From positions 1,550,001-1,614,000 of the forward strand of contig JBBELK010000298.1 in NCBI GenBank assembly GCA_037783545.1: 64,000 nucleotides of DNA, read 5' to 3'. This document shows, piece by piece, positions 20,601-32,000 of this stretch (positions are counted from its first letter, which is position 1; each line of letters opens with the position of its first letter). The notes beneath the pieces are model-generated. The model was not told where the DNA came from and did no database searches. It saw nothing but the letters and a program-made list of their open reading frames with translations. Position numbers and translations under genes: made by a program. The DNA is from Henricia sp. BOLD:AAB3569. Taxonomy: Eukaryota; Echinodermata; Asteroidea; Spinulosida; Echinasteridae.

Positions 20601-21096
20601 GAAAAAGGCAAGAAGGGATGAGACGAAGGAATCGTCAGACAAACCGAAACAAAAGGCTGCCAAGACAAGCGGAAAGCACAAACAGGGGACGGCGAAGGAG
20701 GACATAAAACCAGTCAAGAAAGAGGAGAAGTCCGCGTCCAAAGATGCTAACACGAAGAAGAATGAGCGAACAACGGAGCCAAAAGTAGGAGAAAAAAAAC
20801 AAGACGGAAGTAAAACTAAGAAAGATGCGGCGAGTCAAACGGATGCTAGAAAGGACGCGGAACGAAAAGATGGACAGAAAGTTGAAAAGGAGGTGAGAAA
20901 AGAGCCGAGAAATTCACCCAAAGAGGGTAAAAGTGATGATTTGGTTAAGAAAGAAGCCAAATCAGGGGAGGGTAGCAAGTCAGAAAAATCAAAGAAATTG
21001 GAGCCAACCACCCGGAAAAGTTCAGAAAAACCAAAAGCGGAGAAAGTTACAAAACCAGTCAAAGTAGCACCGAAAAATACTAAGAATTTAGGTTAA
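17454..21096 (+). CDS. Membrane-anchored START-like (SRPBCC) protein with lysine-rich tail
   Basis: Coding exons 17454-17620, 18782-18928, 19747-19994 and 20528-21096 join in phase to 376 residues. Residues 3-18 (SVIYVVLLAVGVYFLL) form a single membrane anchor. Residues about 27-187 look like a START-like/polyketide-cyclase fold: SPSDVYSFMSDLKRTIEKHS at the start, IPIWRDYVLPFNMEIRL and LTEELTI in the middle, and a C-terminal helix LEESQKDTLISLRNGLES. Proteins of that fold hold small hydrophobic ligands in a cavity. Residues 188-376 are extremely rich in Lys, Glu, Ser and Thr, probably disordered. The family call rests on motif pattern, not on a search. I cannot name an orthologue or ligand. 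Confidence 0.7.
17690..18220. mobile_element. MITE, copy A, carrying a 150 bp insertion
   Basis: The left arm (GGTATTTTTTCCGTATACATT, GAAATTACCTCC, AAGATATACTTCCCACTTG) is mirrored by the right arm. The right arm is interrupted at about 18023-18171 between copies of GGAG. The left arm and copy B at 59993-60418 lack this insert, so it came later. A CpG-rich block (GCGCGTGCAGC) lies in the centre. Confidence 0.85.
18023..18171 (+). other. Insertion within the MITE with a coding-like frame
   Basis: The insert is bounded by GGAG repeats. It contains an open frame with YVATDYNKVHVKPREGDEWS ending at CCTA|GTTAGT, a possible splice donor in phase 1. The origin is unknown; it may be a captured exon. 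Confidence 0.35.
18352..18700 (+). other. Two exon-like segments within intron 1
   Basis: Segment 18352-18429 has an acceptor GAACAG and donor AAAG|GTGAAA; segment 18525-18700 has acceptor TTTTGCAG and donor TCT|GTAAGA. Read together in the matching phase they give NDITILTIPRQACFVQYGRK and then a 58-codon frame with NWTFVEIFKRLSAPIEQISD. They cannot follow exon 1 directly. They could be exons of another transcript or a gene fragment. I do not recognise the protein. Confidence 0.35.
18782..18928 (+). CDS. START-like gene, coding exon 2
   Basis: Starts with one base finishing a glycine codon and ends CTCTCAAA|GTGAGT in phase 2. It encodes QFLVEKAIPIWRDYVLPFNM, typical of the central strands of the fold. 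Confidence 0.75.
18929..19746 (+). other. START-like gene intron 2
   Basis: It contains the uninterrupted copy of the dispersed repeat (19178-19560). The remainder is AT-rich without recognisable features. Confidence 0.75.
19178..19560 (+). repeat. Dispersed repeat, copy 2 (uninterrupted)
   Basis: Matches 14553-14823 plus 15018-15120. It provides the unoccupied form of the site that a MITE entered in copy 1. ORFs in this repeat on both strands are similar in the two copies because of common descent; no protein function is indicated. Confidence 0.8.
19747..19994 (+). CDS. START-like gene, coding exon 3
   Basis: After acceptor TTGCAG one base completes a lysine codon; the exon ends GACAAAG|GTAAAG in phase 1. 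It encodes PNKELVYNSSFLRGYLLKVH, TFLTEELTITCPWLTHFFI and the final helix. Confidence 0.8.
19995..20527 (+). other. START-like gene intron 3
   Basis: No recognised element. A less AT-rich patch at about 20130-20290 (GGCAAGGCTGACTGCACC and following) has no coding frame of note. Confidence 0.6.
20528..21096 (+). CDS. START-like gene, coding exon 4 (Lys/Glu-rich tail)
   Basis: Open from acceptor ATTATAG to TAA, 189 residues of low-complexity, highly charged sequence such as KPVKKEEKSASKD and KSEKSKKLEPTTRKSSEKP. The net charge is strongly positive and no folded domain is visible. ORFs on the opposite strand here are mirror artefacts of the biased composition. Confidence 0.8.
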
Positions 21097-21613
21097 TTGA
21101 AGTACAAACTATTAATTCAAGGCATTGTTTTAATTTTTTGCATCAAAAAGAAATGTTATAAATTATGCAAAAATAGATTATCTCATGATCTGCCTTGTGT
21201 GCCAGAGATCTCGTGTTCAAGTTCCATTGGGGACCATTTTTTCTCTTTCAACCCATATCTGGTTATTTTTCCATGGTGATGAGGCAACATACCAAACATC
21301 GTGTTTATTCAACTCGGTGATTCTAGTTTTAACATGTTGCATTTTTGTAATATCTTTCTGAGTGAGTCTTCCAAACTCTGGCAGATACAATACTAATTGT
21401 GCCTATTTTCCTATTTTAACAAATAACTGCAGTGATTTGTACCTCAAAATGACATTTCATGATTCACATGTGAATTTCACCATATTTTGGTGGGTTTGAA
21501 GTTGGTTCTTTTCTTAAAGGTCAAAATGGCAAACGGGTTTAGGTCAAAGGTCATTTATTCAACACAGGGGTACATACATGTATTCAGTCGGCAAATGTTT
21601 TATTTGGGAAGTA
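21097..21613 (+). other. Presumed 3' flank of the START-like gene
   Basis: AT-rich and without ORF support. The first few hundred bases probably form the 3' UTR; no clear AATAAA was identified. Confidence 0.35.
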
Positions 21614-21999
21614 TAGACCCTTTGCACAGGCGGCCATGACAGGGCCCGGGGGCAGTCACATTAGGGACCATTAGAAATGATACGCGTACGGGAAACGTAT
21701 GCGGCTCGGAAAAACTGGATGGTTGTATCAACAGTTTGCGCTGTTATTTTGTCTGCACAACATAGGTAATGTGACTTTCACATCAATATAACCATGTACA
21801 CATCTGCACATTTCTTGAACAGCTACGCAAAATTGTGATTTAACAACCCAGTTTTTGCAAGCCGCACACGTTTCGCGTACGCGTACCATTTGTAACGGTC
21901 CCTATTGTCACCGTGCGTCATTAACAGAGTAGACACTTTCTGGATCATTTAAATTATAAAAACGTGCCCCCTGTCATGACCACTGGTGCAAAGGGTCTA
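21614..21999. mobile_element. MITE with TAGACCCTTTGCAC ends, copy 1
   Basis: The ends TAGACCCTTTGCAC..GGCGGCCATGACAGGG and CCCTGTCATGACCACTGGTGCAAAGGGTCTA are inverted, with TA at both edges. Another MITE is nested at 21662-21905. A second copy of the outer element lies at 38972-39321. Confidence 0.85.
21662..21905. mobile_element. Nested MITE with TTAGGGACC ends
   Basis: The left end TAGGGACCATTAGAAATG.TACGCGTACG is mirrored by CGTACGCGTACCATTTGTAACGGTCCCTA. It interrupts the outer element between GCAGTCACAT and TTGTCACCGTG. Confidence 0.8.
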
Positions 22000-23011
22000 T
22001 ATTTTAGCAAGCTATACTTTAGAACATTTTATGCTGTGATAAAATGATAAATATTAAATTAAAACAAGTTTTTCCATTTTTAATTCTCACATTAAAAATA
22101 TTACTGAAAGGATTGTTTTCAAATTTTAAAGTCATATGTGTGCTTCAAAGTTCAATTGGTGATTAGTTTTTAGTGAAATCTTTGATCCAGTACCTCAATT
22201 TCAAATTTAAAAGTAGTTTTAAAAAGTATTTCATGATAAAAAATACTTTGTGCCTTCTTTAAACTTTACCCGTGTGCAAAATAAATTATGTAGTTGAGCC
22301 GATTTTTGCCATTTGATTCTAGATTTGTACAATTGAATTATTCCCAAACAATTTAGTCAATTCGTACTTCAGTACTGAATATGGTTAATGATGTGTGCTT
22401 AAATGTTAAAGTTGTTAAAGGTTTTTAAAGATTTTTATACATTGAGCAAATGTACTTTTAAAATTGATTTTAAGGATTTGATATTTTATTATTGTAATGA
22501 TTTTTAATATTGGTACTTTGTATCATAAATATTACTTATGAGTGGATATATCAAATGATTTGTGAGATTTTATGTTTTAAAAAAGTCATGCTTTGGGGCG
22601 ATTTAAAGATAGATCAATGCAAACAAATTGTTACTTTTGAAGCCAGTTGTAGTAGTATATTCACTCAAATCAGTTTTCTTGCATTCAGTGTAAATGCTGG
22701 ATGTGGATTATGTTTGAATCTTTGAAATTAAATGGAAAGTGTCAGTACTATACTTCTATTGTCATAAAATGCTTTAGCACAGCATATTCATAAACATGTA
22801 CATGTATATTGCTGTAGCTGAGGTCAAAGAATATCTTGACAAAATTCATTTTCAAGTACAAAATTAGCATATTGTGCCTTCAAATTTTGTATGGCTCATT
22901 TAATTTAGTTTGTTGACTGAAGTATTTTCAACATGTAAGTCCAAAGTGCTAAACAATTAAATGTTGATTACTTTATATATTTGAACCCCTGCCGAAGGCC
23001 GATTTATCTCG
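22000..23011. other. AT-rich stretch before the satellite, no gene seen
   Basis: Long A/T runs and short ORFs only. Satellite-like sequence begins after about 23012. Confidence 0.5.
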
Positions 23012-26000
23012 TTTTGTTAGGAGTCGTTTATGAGTCATTTTCAAAAAAATGTTGGCCAAATTTCAGAAATGTCTGGACTCCCTTATGAAATTTTAATTTT
23101 TGGCCAAAAATCTTATGATTAAAATTTTCTTTAAAATTCCAGGAAATGTTTAGAACGCATAGATGATATTTTAGCTGGACTAATGAATTTTTGTCTGTTG
23201 CTCGGAACCCATAGATGATATTCCTAGATTGATGAAAATATTTGGCTAAAATTTCCATTTTTCTCAGAAATTACCTGCAAAAACTGCCCAAATAGATATC
23301 AATGTGTCATTTCTGACACATTTTCAAAAAAGTACATTTTTGGCCAAATTTGACAAAAATTGCTGGACTAACCCCTTATGATTTTTTTAATTTTTGGCCC
23401 AAATTGTTACGATTTAGATTTTCTTGAAAATTGCAGGAAATGTTGCTCAGAACCCATAGATGATATTCCTATAATTTGACCTTGACTGCTCATCCAGACA
23501 ATGAAATATGAAATTTTGAAAATTTCTGATTTTGATGAAAATATTTGGCTAAAATTTCCATTTTTCTCAGAAATTACCTGCAAAAACTGCCCAAATAGAT
23601 ATCAAACAGGCTAAATGTTCGTTATGAGTCATTTCTAACACATTTTCAAAAAAGTACATTTTTTGCCAAATTTGACAAAAATTGCTGGACTAACCCCTTA
23701 TGTTTTTTTGTAATTTTTGGCCCAAATTGTTACGATTTAGATTTTCTTGAAAATTGCAGGAAATGTTGCTCAGAACCCATAGATGATATTCCTAGAATTT
23801 GACCTTGACTGCTCATCCAGACAATGAAATATGAAATTTTGATGAAAATATTTGGCTAAAATTTCCATTTTTCTCAGAAATTACCTGCAAAAACTGCCCA
23901 AACAGATATCAAACAGGCTAAATGTTCGTTATGAGTCATTTCTAACACATTTTCAAAAAAGTACATTTTTTGCCAAATTTGACAAAAATTGCTGGACTAA
24001 CCCCTTATGTTTTTTTTAATTTTTGGCCCAAATTGTTACGATTTAGATTTGCAATTACTTGCAAAAACTGCCCAAATAGATTCCAAACAGGCTAAATGTT
24101 CGTTAGGAGTCATTTCTGACACATTTTCAAAAAAGTCCAAATTTGACAAAAAATGCTGGACTAACCCCTAATGTTTTTTTTTTATTTTTGGCCCAAATTG
24201 TTACGATTTAGATTTTCTTGAAAATTGCAGGAAATGTTGCTCAGAACCCATAGATGATATTCCTAGAATTTGACCTTGACTGCTCATCCAGACAATGAAA
24301 TATGAAATTTTGAAAATTTCAGATTTTGATGAAAATATTTGGCTAAAATTTCCATTTTTCTCAGAAATTACCTGCAAAAACTGCCCAAATAGATATCAAA
24401 CAGGCTAAATGTTCGTTAGGAGTCATTTCTGACACATTTTCAAAAAAGTACATTTTTGGCCAAATTTGACAAAAATTGCTGGACTAACCCCTTATGATTT
24501 TTTTAATTTTTGGCCCAAATTGTTACGATTTAGATTTTCTTGAAAATTGCAGGAAATGTTGCTCAGAACCCATAGATGATATTCCTAGAATTTGACCTTG
24601 ACTGCTCATCCAGACAATGAAATATGAAATTTTAAAAATTTCAGATTTTGATGAAAATATTTGGCTTAAAATTTCCATTTTTCTCAGAAATTACCTGCAA
24701 AAACTGCCCAAATAGATATCAAACAGGCTAAATGTTCGTTAGAAGTCATTTCTGACACATTTTCCAAAAAGTACATTTTTGGCAAAATTTGACCAAAATT
24801 GCTGGAATAACCCCTTATGTTTTTTATAATTTTTGGCCCAAATTTTTACGATTTAGATTTTCTTGAAAATTGCAGGAAATGTTGCTCAGAAACCATAATA
24901 TTCCTAGAATTTGACCTTGACTGCTCATCCAGACAATGAAATATGAAATTTTGAAGATTTCAGATTTTGATGAAAATATTTGGCTAAAATTTCCATTTTT
25001 CTCAGAAATTACTTGCAAAAACTGCCCAAATAGATATCAAACAGGCTAAATGTTCGTTAGGAGTCATTTCTGACACATTTTCAAAAAAGTACATTTTTGG
25101 CCAAATTTGACAAAAATTGCTGGACTAACCCCTTATGTTTTTTTTAATTTTTAGCCCAAATTGTTTACGATTTAGATTTTCTTGAAAATTGCAGGAAATG
25201 TTGCTCAGAACCCATAGATGATATTCCTAGAATTTGACCTTGACTGCTCATCCAGACAATGAAATATGAAATTTTGAAAATTTCAGATGTTGATGAAAAT
25301 ATTTGGCTAAAATTTCCATTTTTCTCAGAAATTACCTGCAAAAACTGCCCAAATAGATATCAAACAGGCTAAATGTTCGTTAGGAGTCATTTCTGACACA
25401 TTTTCAAAAAAGTCAATTTTTGGCCAAATTTGACAAAAATTGCTGGACTAACCCCTTATGTTTTTTTTAATTTTTGGCCCAAATTTTTACGATTTAGATT
25501 TTCTTGAAAATTGCAGGAAATGTTGCTCAGAACCCATAGATGATATTCCTAGAATTTGACCTTGACTGCTCATCCAGACAATGAAATATGAAATTTTGAA
25601 AATTTCAGATTTTGATGAAAATATTTGGCTAAATATTTCCATTTTTCTCAGAAATTACCTGCAAAAACTGCCCAAATAGATATCAAACAGGCTAAATGTT
25701 CGTTAGGAGTCATTTCTGACACATTTTCAAAAAAGTCCATTTTTGGCCAAATTTGACAAAATACTGGACTAACCCTTATGTTTTTTTAAATTTTTGGCCC
25801 AAATTTTTATGATTCAGATTTTCTTGAAAATTGCAGGAAATGTTGCTCAGAACCCATAGATGATATTCCTAGAATTTGACCTTGACTGCTCATCCAGACA
25901 ATGAAATATGATATTTTGAAAATTTCAGATTTTGATGAAAATATTTGGCTAAATATTTCCATTTTTCTCAGAAATTACCTGCAAAAACTGCCCAAATAGA

Positions 26001-29000
26001 TATTAAACAGGCTAAATGTTCGTTAGGAGTCATTTCTGACACATTTTCTAAAAAGTCAATTTTTGGCCAAATTTGACAAAAAATACTGGACTAACCCCTT
26101 ATGTTTTTTTTAAATTTTTGGCCCAAATTTTTACGATTTAGATTTTCTTGAAAATTGCAGGAAATGTTGCTCAGAACCCATAGATGATATTCCTAGAATT
26201 TGACCTTGACTGCTCATCCAGACAATGAAATATGACATTTTGAAAATTTCAGATTTTGATGAAAATATTTGGCTAAATATTTCCATTTTTCTTAGAAATT
26301 ACCTGCAAAAACTGCCCAAATAGATATCAAACAGGCTAAATGTTCGTTAGGAGTCATTTCTGACACATTTTCAAAAAAGTCCATTTTTGGCCAAATTTGA
26401 CAAAAATTGCTGGACTAACCCCTTATGTTTTTTTTTATTTTTGACCCAAATTTTTACGATTTAGATTTTCTTGAAAATTGCAGGAAATGTTGCTCAGAAC
26501 CCATAGATGATATTCCTAGAATTTGACCTTGACTGCTCATCCAGACAATGAAATATGACATTTTGAAAATTTCAGATTTTGATGAAAATATTTGGCTAAA
26601 TATTTCCATTTTTCTTAGAAATTACCTGCAAAAACTGCCCAAATAGATATCAAACAGGCTAAATGTTCGTTAGGAGTCATTTCTGACACATTTTCAAAAA
26701 AGTCAATTTTTGGCCAAATTTGACAAAAATTGCTGGACTAACCCCTTATGTTTTTTTTAATTTTTGGCCCAAATTTTTACGATTTAGATTTTCTTGAAAA
26801 TTGCAGGAAATGTTGCTCAGAACCCATAGATGATATTCCTAGAATTTGACCTTGACTGCTCATCCAGACAATGAAATATGAAATTTTGAAAATTTCAGAT
26901 TTTGATGAAAATATTTGGCTAAATATTTCCATTTTTCTCAGAAATTAACTGCAAAAACTGCCCAAATAGATATCAAACAGGCTAAATGTTCGTTAGGAGT
27001 CATTTCTGACACATTTTCAAAAAAGTCCATTTTTGGCCAAATTTGACAAAAATTGCTGGACTAACCCCTTATGTTTTTTTTAATTTTTGGCCCAAATTTT
27101 TACGATTTAGATTTTCTTGAAAATTGCAGGAAATGTTGCTCAGAACCCATAGATGATATTCCTAGAATTTGACCTTGACTGCTCATCCAGACAATGAAAT
27201 ATGAAATTTTGAAAATTTCAGATTTTGATGAAAATATTTGGCTAAATATTTCCATTTTTCTCAGAAATTAACTGCAAAAACTGCCCAAATAGATATCAAA
27301 CAGGCTAAATGTTCGTTAGGAGTCATTTCTGACACATTTTCAAAAAAGTCCATTTTTGGCCAAATTTGACAAAAATTGCTGGACTAACCCCTTATGTTTT
27401 TTTTTAATTTTTGGCCCAAATTTTTACGATTTAGATTTTCTTGAAAATTGCAGGAAATGTTGCTCAGAACCCATAGATGATATTCCTAGAATTTGACCTT
27501 GACTGCTCATCCAGACAATGAAATATGAAATTTTGAAAATTTCAGATTTTGATGAAAATATTTGGCTAAATATTTCCATTTTTCTTAGAAATTACCTGCA
27601 AAAACTGCCCAAATAGATATCAAACAGGCTAAATGTTCGTTAGGAGTCATTTCTGACACATTTTCAAAAAAGTCCATTTTTGGCCAAATTTGACAAAAAT
27701 TGCTGGACTAACCCCTTATGTTTTTTTTAATTTTTGGCCCAAATTTTTACGATTTAGATTTTCTTGAAAATTGCAGGAAATGTTGCTCAGAACCCATAGA
27801 TGATATTCCTAGAATTTGACCTTGACTGCTCATCCAGACAATGAAATATGAAATTTTGAAAATTTCAGATTTTGATGAAAATATTTGGCTAAATATTTCC
27901 ATTTTTCTCAGAAATTAACTGCAAAAACTGCCCAAATAGATATCAAACAGGCTAAATGTTCGTTAGGAGTCAATTCTGACACATTTTCAAAAAAGTCCAT
28001 TTTTGGCCAAATTTGACAAAAAATACTGGACTAACCCCTTATGTTTTTTTTTAATTTTTGGCCCAAATTTTTACGATTTAGATTTTCTTGAAAATTGCAG
28101 GAAATGTTGCTCAGAACCCATAGATGATATTCCTAGAATTTGACCTTGACTGCTCATCCAGACAATGAAATATGAAATTTTAAAAATTTCAGATTTTGAT
28201 GAAAATATTTGGCTTAAAATTTCCATTTTTCTCAGAAATTACCTGCAAAAACTGCCCAAATAGATATCAAACAGGCTAAATGTTCGTTAGGAGTCATTTC
28301 TGACACATTTTCTAAAAAGTCAATTTTTGGCCAAATTTGACAAAAAATACTGGACTAACCCCTTATGTTGGACTAACCCCTTATGTATTTTTTTAATTTT
28401 TGGCCCAAATTTTTACAATTTAGATTTTCTTGAAAATTGCAGGAAATGTTGCTCAGAACCCATAGATGATATTCCTAGAATTTGACCTTGACTGCTCATC
28501 CAGACAATGAAATATGAAATTTTAAAAATTTCAGATTTTGATGAAAATATTTGGCTTAACATTTCCATTTTTCTCAGAAATTACCTGCAAAAACTGCCCA
28601 AATAGATATCAAACAGGCTAAATGTTCGTTAGGAGTCATTTCTGACACATTTTCAAAAAAGTCCATTTTTGGCCAAATTTGACAAAATACTGGACTAACC
28701 CCCTATGTTTTTTTAAATTTTTGGCCCAAATTTTTATGATTCAGATTTTCTTGAAAATTGCAGGAAATGTTGCTCAGAACCCATAGATGATATTCCTAGA
28801 ATTTGACCTTGACTGCTCATCCAGACAATGAAATATGAAATTTTGAAAATTTCAGATTTTGATGAAAATATTTGGCTAAATATTTCCATTTTTCTCAGAA
28901 ATTACCTGCAAAAACTGCCCAAATAGATATTAAACAGGCTAAATGTTCGTTAGGAGTCATTTCTGACACATTTTCTAAAAATTCAATTTTTGGCCAAATT

Positions 29001-32000
29001 TGACAAAAAATACTGGACTAACCCCTTATGTTTTTTTTAAATTTTTGGCCCAAATTTTTACGATTTAGATTTTCTTGAAAATTGCAGGAAATGTTGCTCA
29101 GAACCCATAGATGATATTCCTAGAATTTGACCTTGACTGCTCATCCAGACAATGAAATATGACATTTTGAAAATTTCAGATTTTGATGAAAATATTTGGC
29201 TAAATATTTCCATTTTTCTTAGAAATTACCTGCAAAAACTGCCCAAATAGATATCAAACAGGCTAAATGTTCGTTAGGAGTCATTTCTGACACATTTTCA
29301 AAAAAGTCAATTTTTGGCCAAATTTGACAAAAATTGCTGGACTAACCCCTTATGTTTTTTTTTAATTTTTGGCCCAAATTTTTACGATTTAGATTTTCTT
29401 GAAAATTGCAGGAAATGTTGCTCAGAACCCATAGATGATATTCCTAGAATTTGACCTTGACTGCTCATCCAGACAATGAAATATGAAATTTTGAAAATTT
29501 CAGATTTTGATGAAAATATTTGGCTAAATATTTCCATTTTTCTCAGAAATTAACTGCAAAAACTGCCCAAATAGATATCAAACAGGCTAAATGTTCGTTA
29601 GGAGTCAATTCTGACACATTTTCAAAAAAGTCCATTTTTGGCCAAATTTGACAAAAAATACTGGACTAACCCCTTATGTTTTTTTTTAATTTTTGGCCCA
29701 AATTTTTACGATTTAGATTTTCTTGAAAATTGCAGGAAATGTTGCTCAGAACCCATAGATGATATTCCTAGAATTTGACCTTGACTGCTCATCCAGACAA
29801 TGAAATATGAAATTTTGAAAATTTCAGATTTTGATGAAAATATTTGGCTAAATATTTCCATTTTTCTCAGAAATTAACTGCAAAAACTGCCCAAATAGAT
29901 ATCAAACAGGCTAAATGTTCGTTAGGAGTCAATTCTGACACATTTTCAAAAAAGTCCATTTTTGGCCAAATTTGACAAAAAATACTGGACTAACCCCTTA
30001 TGTTTTTTTTTAATTTTTGGCCCAAATTTTTACGATTTAGATTTTCTTGAAAATTGCAGGAAATGTTGCTCAGAACCCATAGATGATATTCCTAGAATTT
30101 GACCTTGACTGCTCATCCAGACAATGAAATATGACATTTTGAAAATTTCAGATTTTGATGAAAATATTTGGCTAAATATTTCCATTTTTCTTAGAAATTA
30201 CCTGCAAAAACTGCCCAAATAGATATCAAACAGGCTAAATGTTCGTTAGGAGTCATTTCTGACACATTTTCAAAAAAGTCAATTTTTGGCCAAATTTGAC
30301 AAAAATTGCTGGACTAACCCCTTATGTTTTTTTTAATTTTTGGCCCAAATTTTTACGATTTAGATTTTCTTGAAAATTGCAGGAAATGTTGCTCAGAACC
30401 CATAGATGATATTCCTAGAATTTGACCTTGACTGCTCATCCAGACAATGAAATATGAAATTTTAAAAATTTCAGATTTTGATGAAAATATTTGGCTTAAA
30501 ATTTCCATTTTTCTCAGAAATTACCTGCAAAAACTGCCCAAATAGATATCAAACAGGCTAAATGTTCGTTAGGAGTCATTTCTGACACATTTTCAAAAAA
30601 GTCCATTTTTGGCCAAATTTGACAAAAATTGCTGGACTAACCCCTTATGTTTTTTTTAATTTTTGGCCCAAATTTTTACGATTTAGATTTTCTTGAAAAT
30701 TGCAGGAAATGTTGCTCAGAACCCATAGATGATATTCCTAGAATTTGACCTTGACTGCTCATCCAGACAATGAAATATGAAATTTTAAAAATTTCAGATT
30801 TTGATGAAAATATTTGGCTTAAAATTTCCATTTTTCTCAGAAATTACCTGCAAAAACTGCCCAAATAGATATCAAACAGGCTAAATGTTCGTTAGGAGTC
30901 ATTTCTGACACATTTTCTAAAAAGTCAATTTTTGGCCAAATTTGACAAAAAATACTGGACTAACCCCTTATGTTGGACTAACCCCTTATGTATTTTTTTA
31001 ATTTTTGGCCCAAATTTTTACAATTTAGATTTTCTTGAAAATTGCAGGAAATGTTGCTCAGAACCCATAGATGATATTCCTAGAATTTGACCTTGACTGC
31101 TCATCCAGACAATGAAATATGAAATTTTAAAAATTTCAGATTTTGATGAAAATATTTGGCTTAACATTTCCATTTTTCTCAGAAATTACCTGCAAAAACT
31201 GCCCAAATAGATATCAAACAGGCTAAATGTTCGTCAGGAGTCATTTCTGACACATTTTCTAAAAAGTCAATTTTTGGCCAAATTTGACAAAATACTGGAC
31301 TAACCCCCTATGTTTTTTTAAATTTTTGGCCCAAATTTTTATGATTCAGATTTTCTTGAAAATTGCAGGAAATGTTGCTCAGAACCCATAGATGATATTC
31401 CTAGAATTTGACCTTGACTGCTCATCCAGACAATGAAATATGAAATTTTGAAAATTTCAGATTTTGATGAAAATATTTGGCTAAATATTTCCATTTTTCT
31501 CAGAAATTACCTGCAAAAACTGCCCAAATAGATATTAAACAGGCTAAATGTTCGTTAGGAGTCATTTCTGACACATTTTCTAAAAAGTCAATTTTTGGCC
31601 AAATTTGACAAAAAATACTGGACTAACCCCTTATGTTTTTTTTAAATTTTTGGCCCAAATTTTTACGATTTAGATTTTCTTGAAAATTGCAGGAAATGTT
31701 GCTCAGAACCCATAGATGATATTCCTAGAATTTGACCTTGACTGCTCATCCAGACAATGAAATATGAAATTTTAAAAATTTCAGATTTTGATGAAAATAT
31801 TTGGCTTAACATTTCCATTTTTCTCAGAAATTACCTGCAAAAACTGCCCAAATAGATATCAAACAGGCTAAATGTTCGTTAGGAGTCATTTCTGACACAT
31901 TTTCTAAAAAGTCAATTTTTGGCCAAATTTGACAAAAAATACTGGACTAACCCCTTATGTTTTTTTTTAATTTTTGGCCCAAATTTTTACGATTTAGATT

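Noticed and set aside
20502..21062. - strand ORFs rich in Leu, Phe and Ser
   Set aside because: They are the antisense shadow of the Lys/Glu-rich tail exon of the START-like gene.
23028..25018. Short - strand ORFs in the satellite
   Set aside because: Only edge units are open. The homogeneous units contain stops in all frames, so there is no coding repeat.
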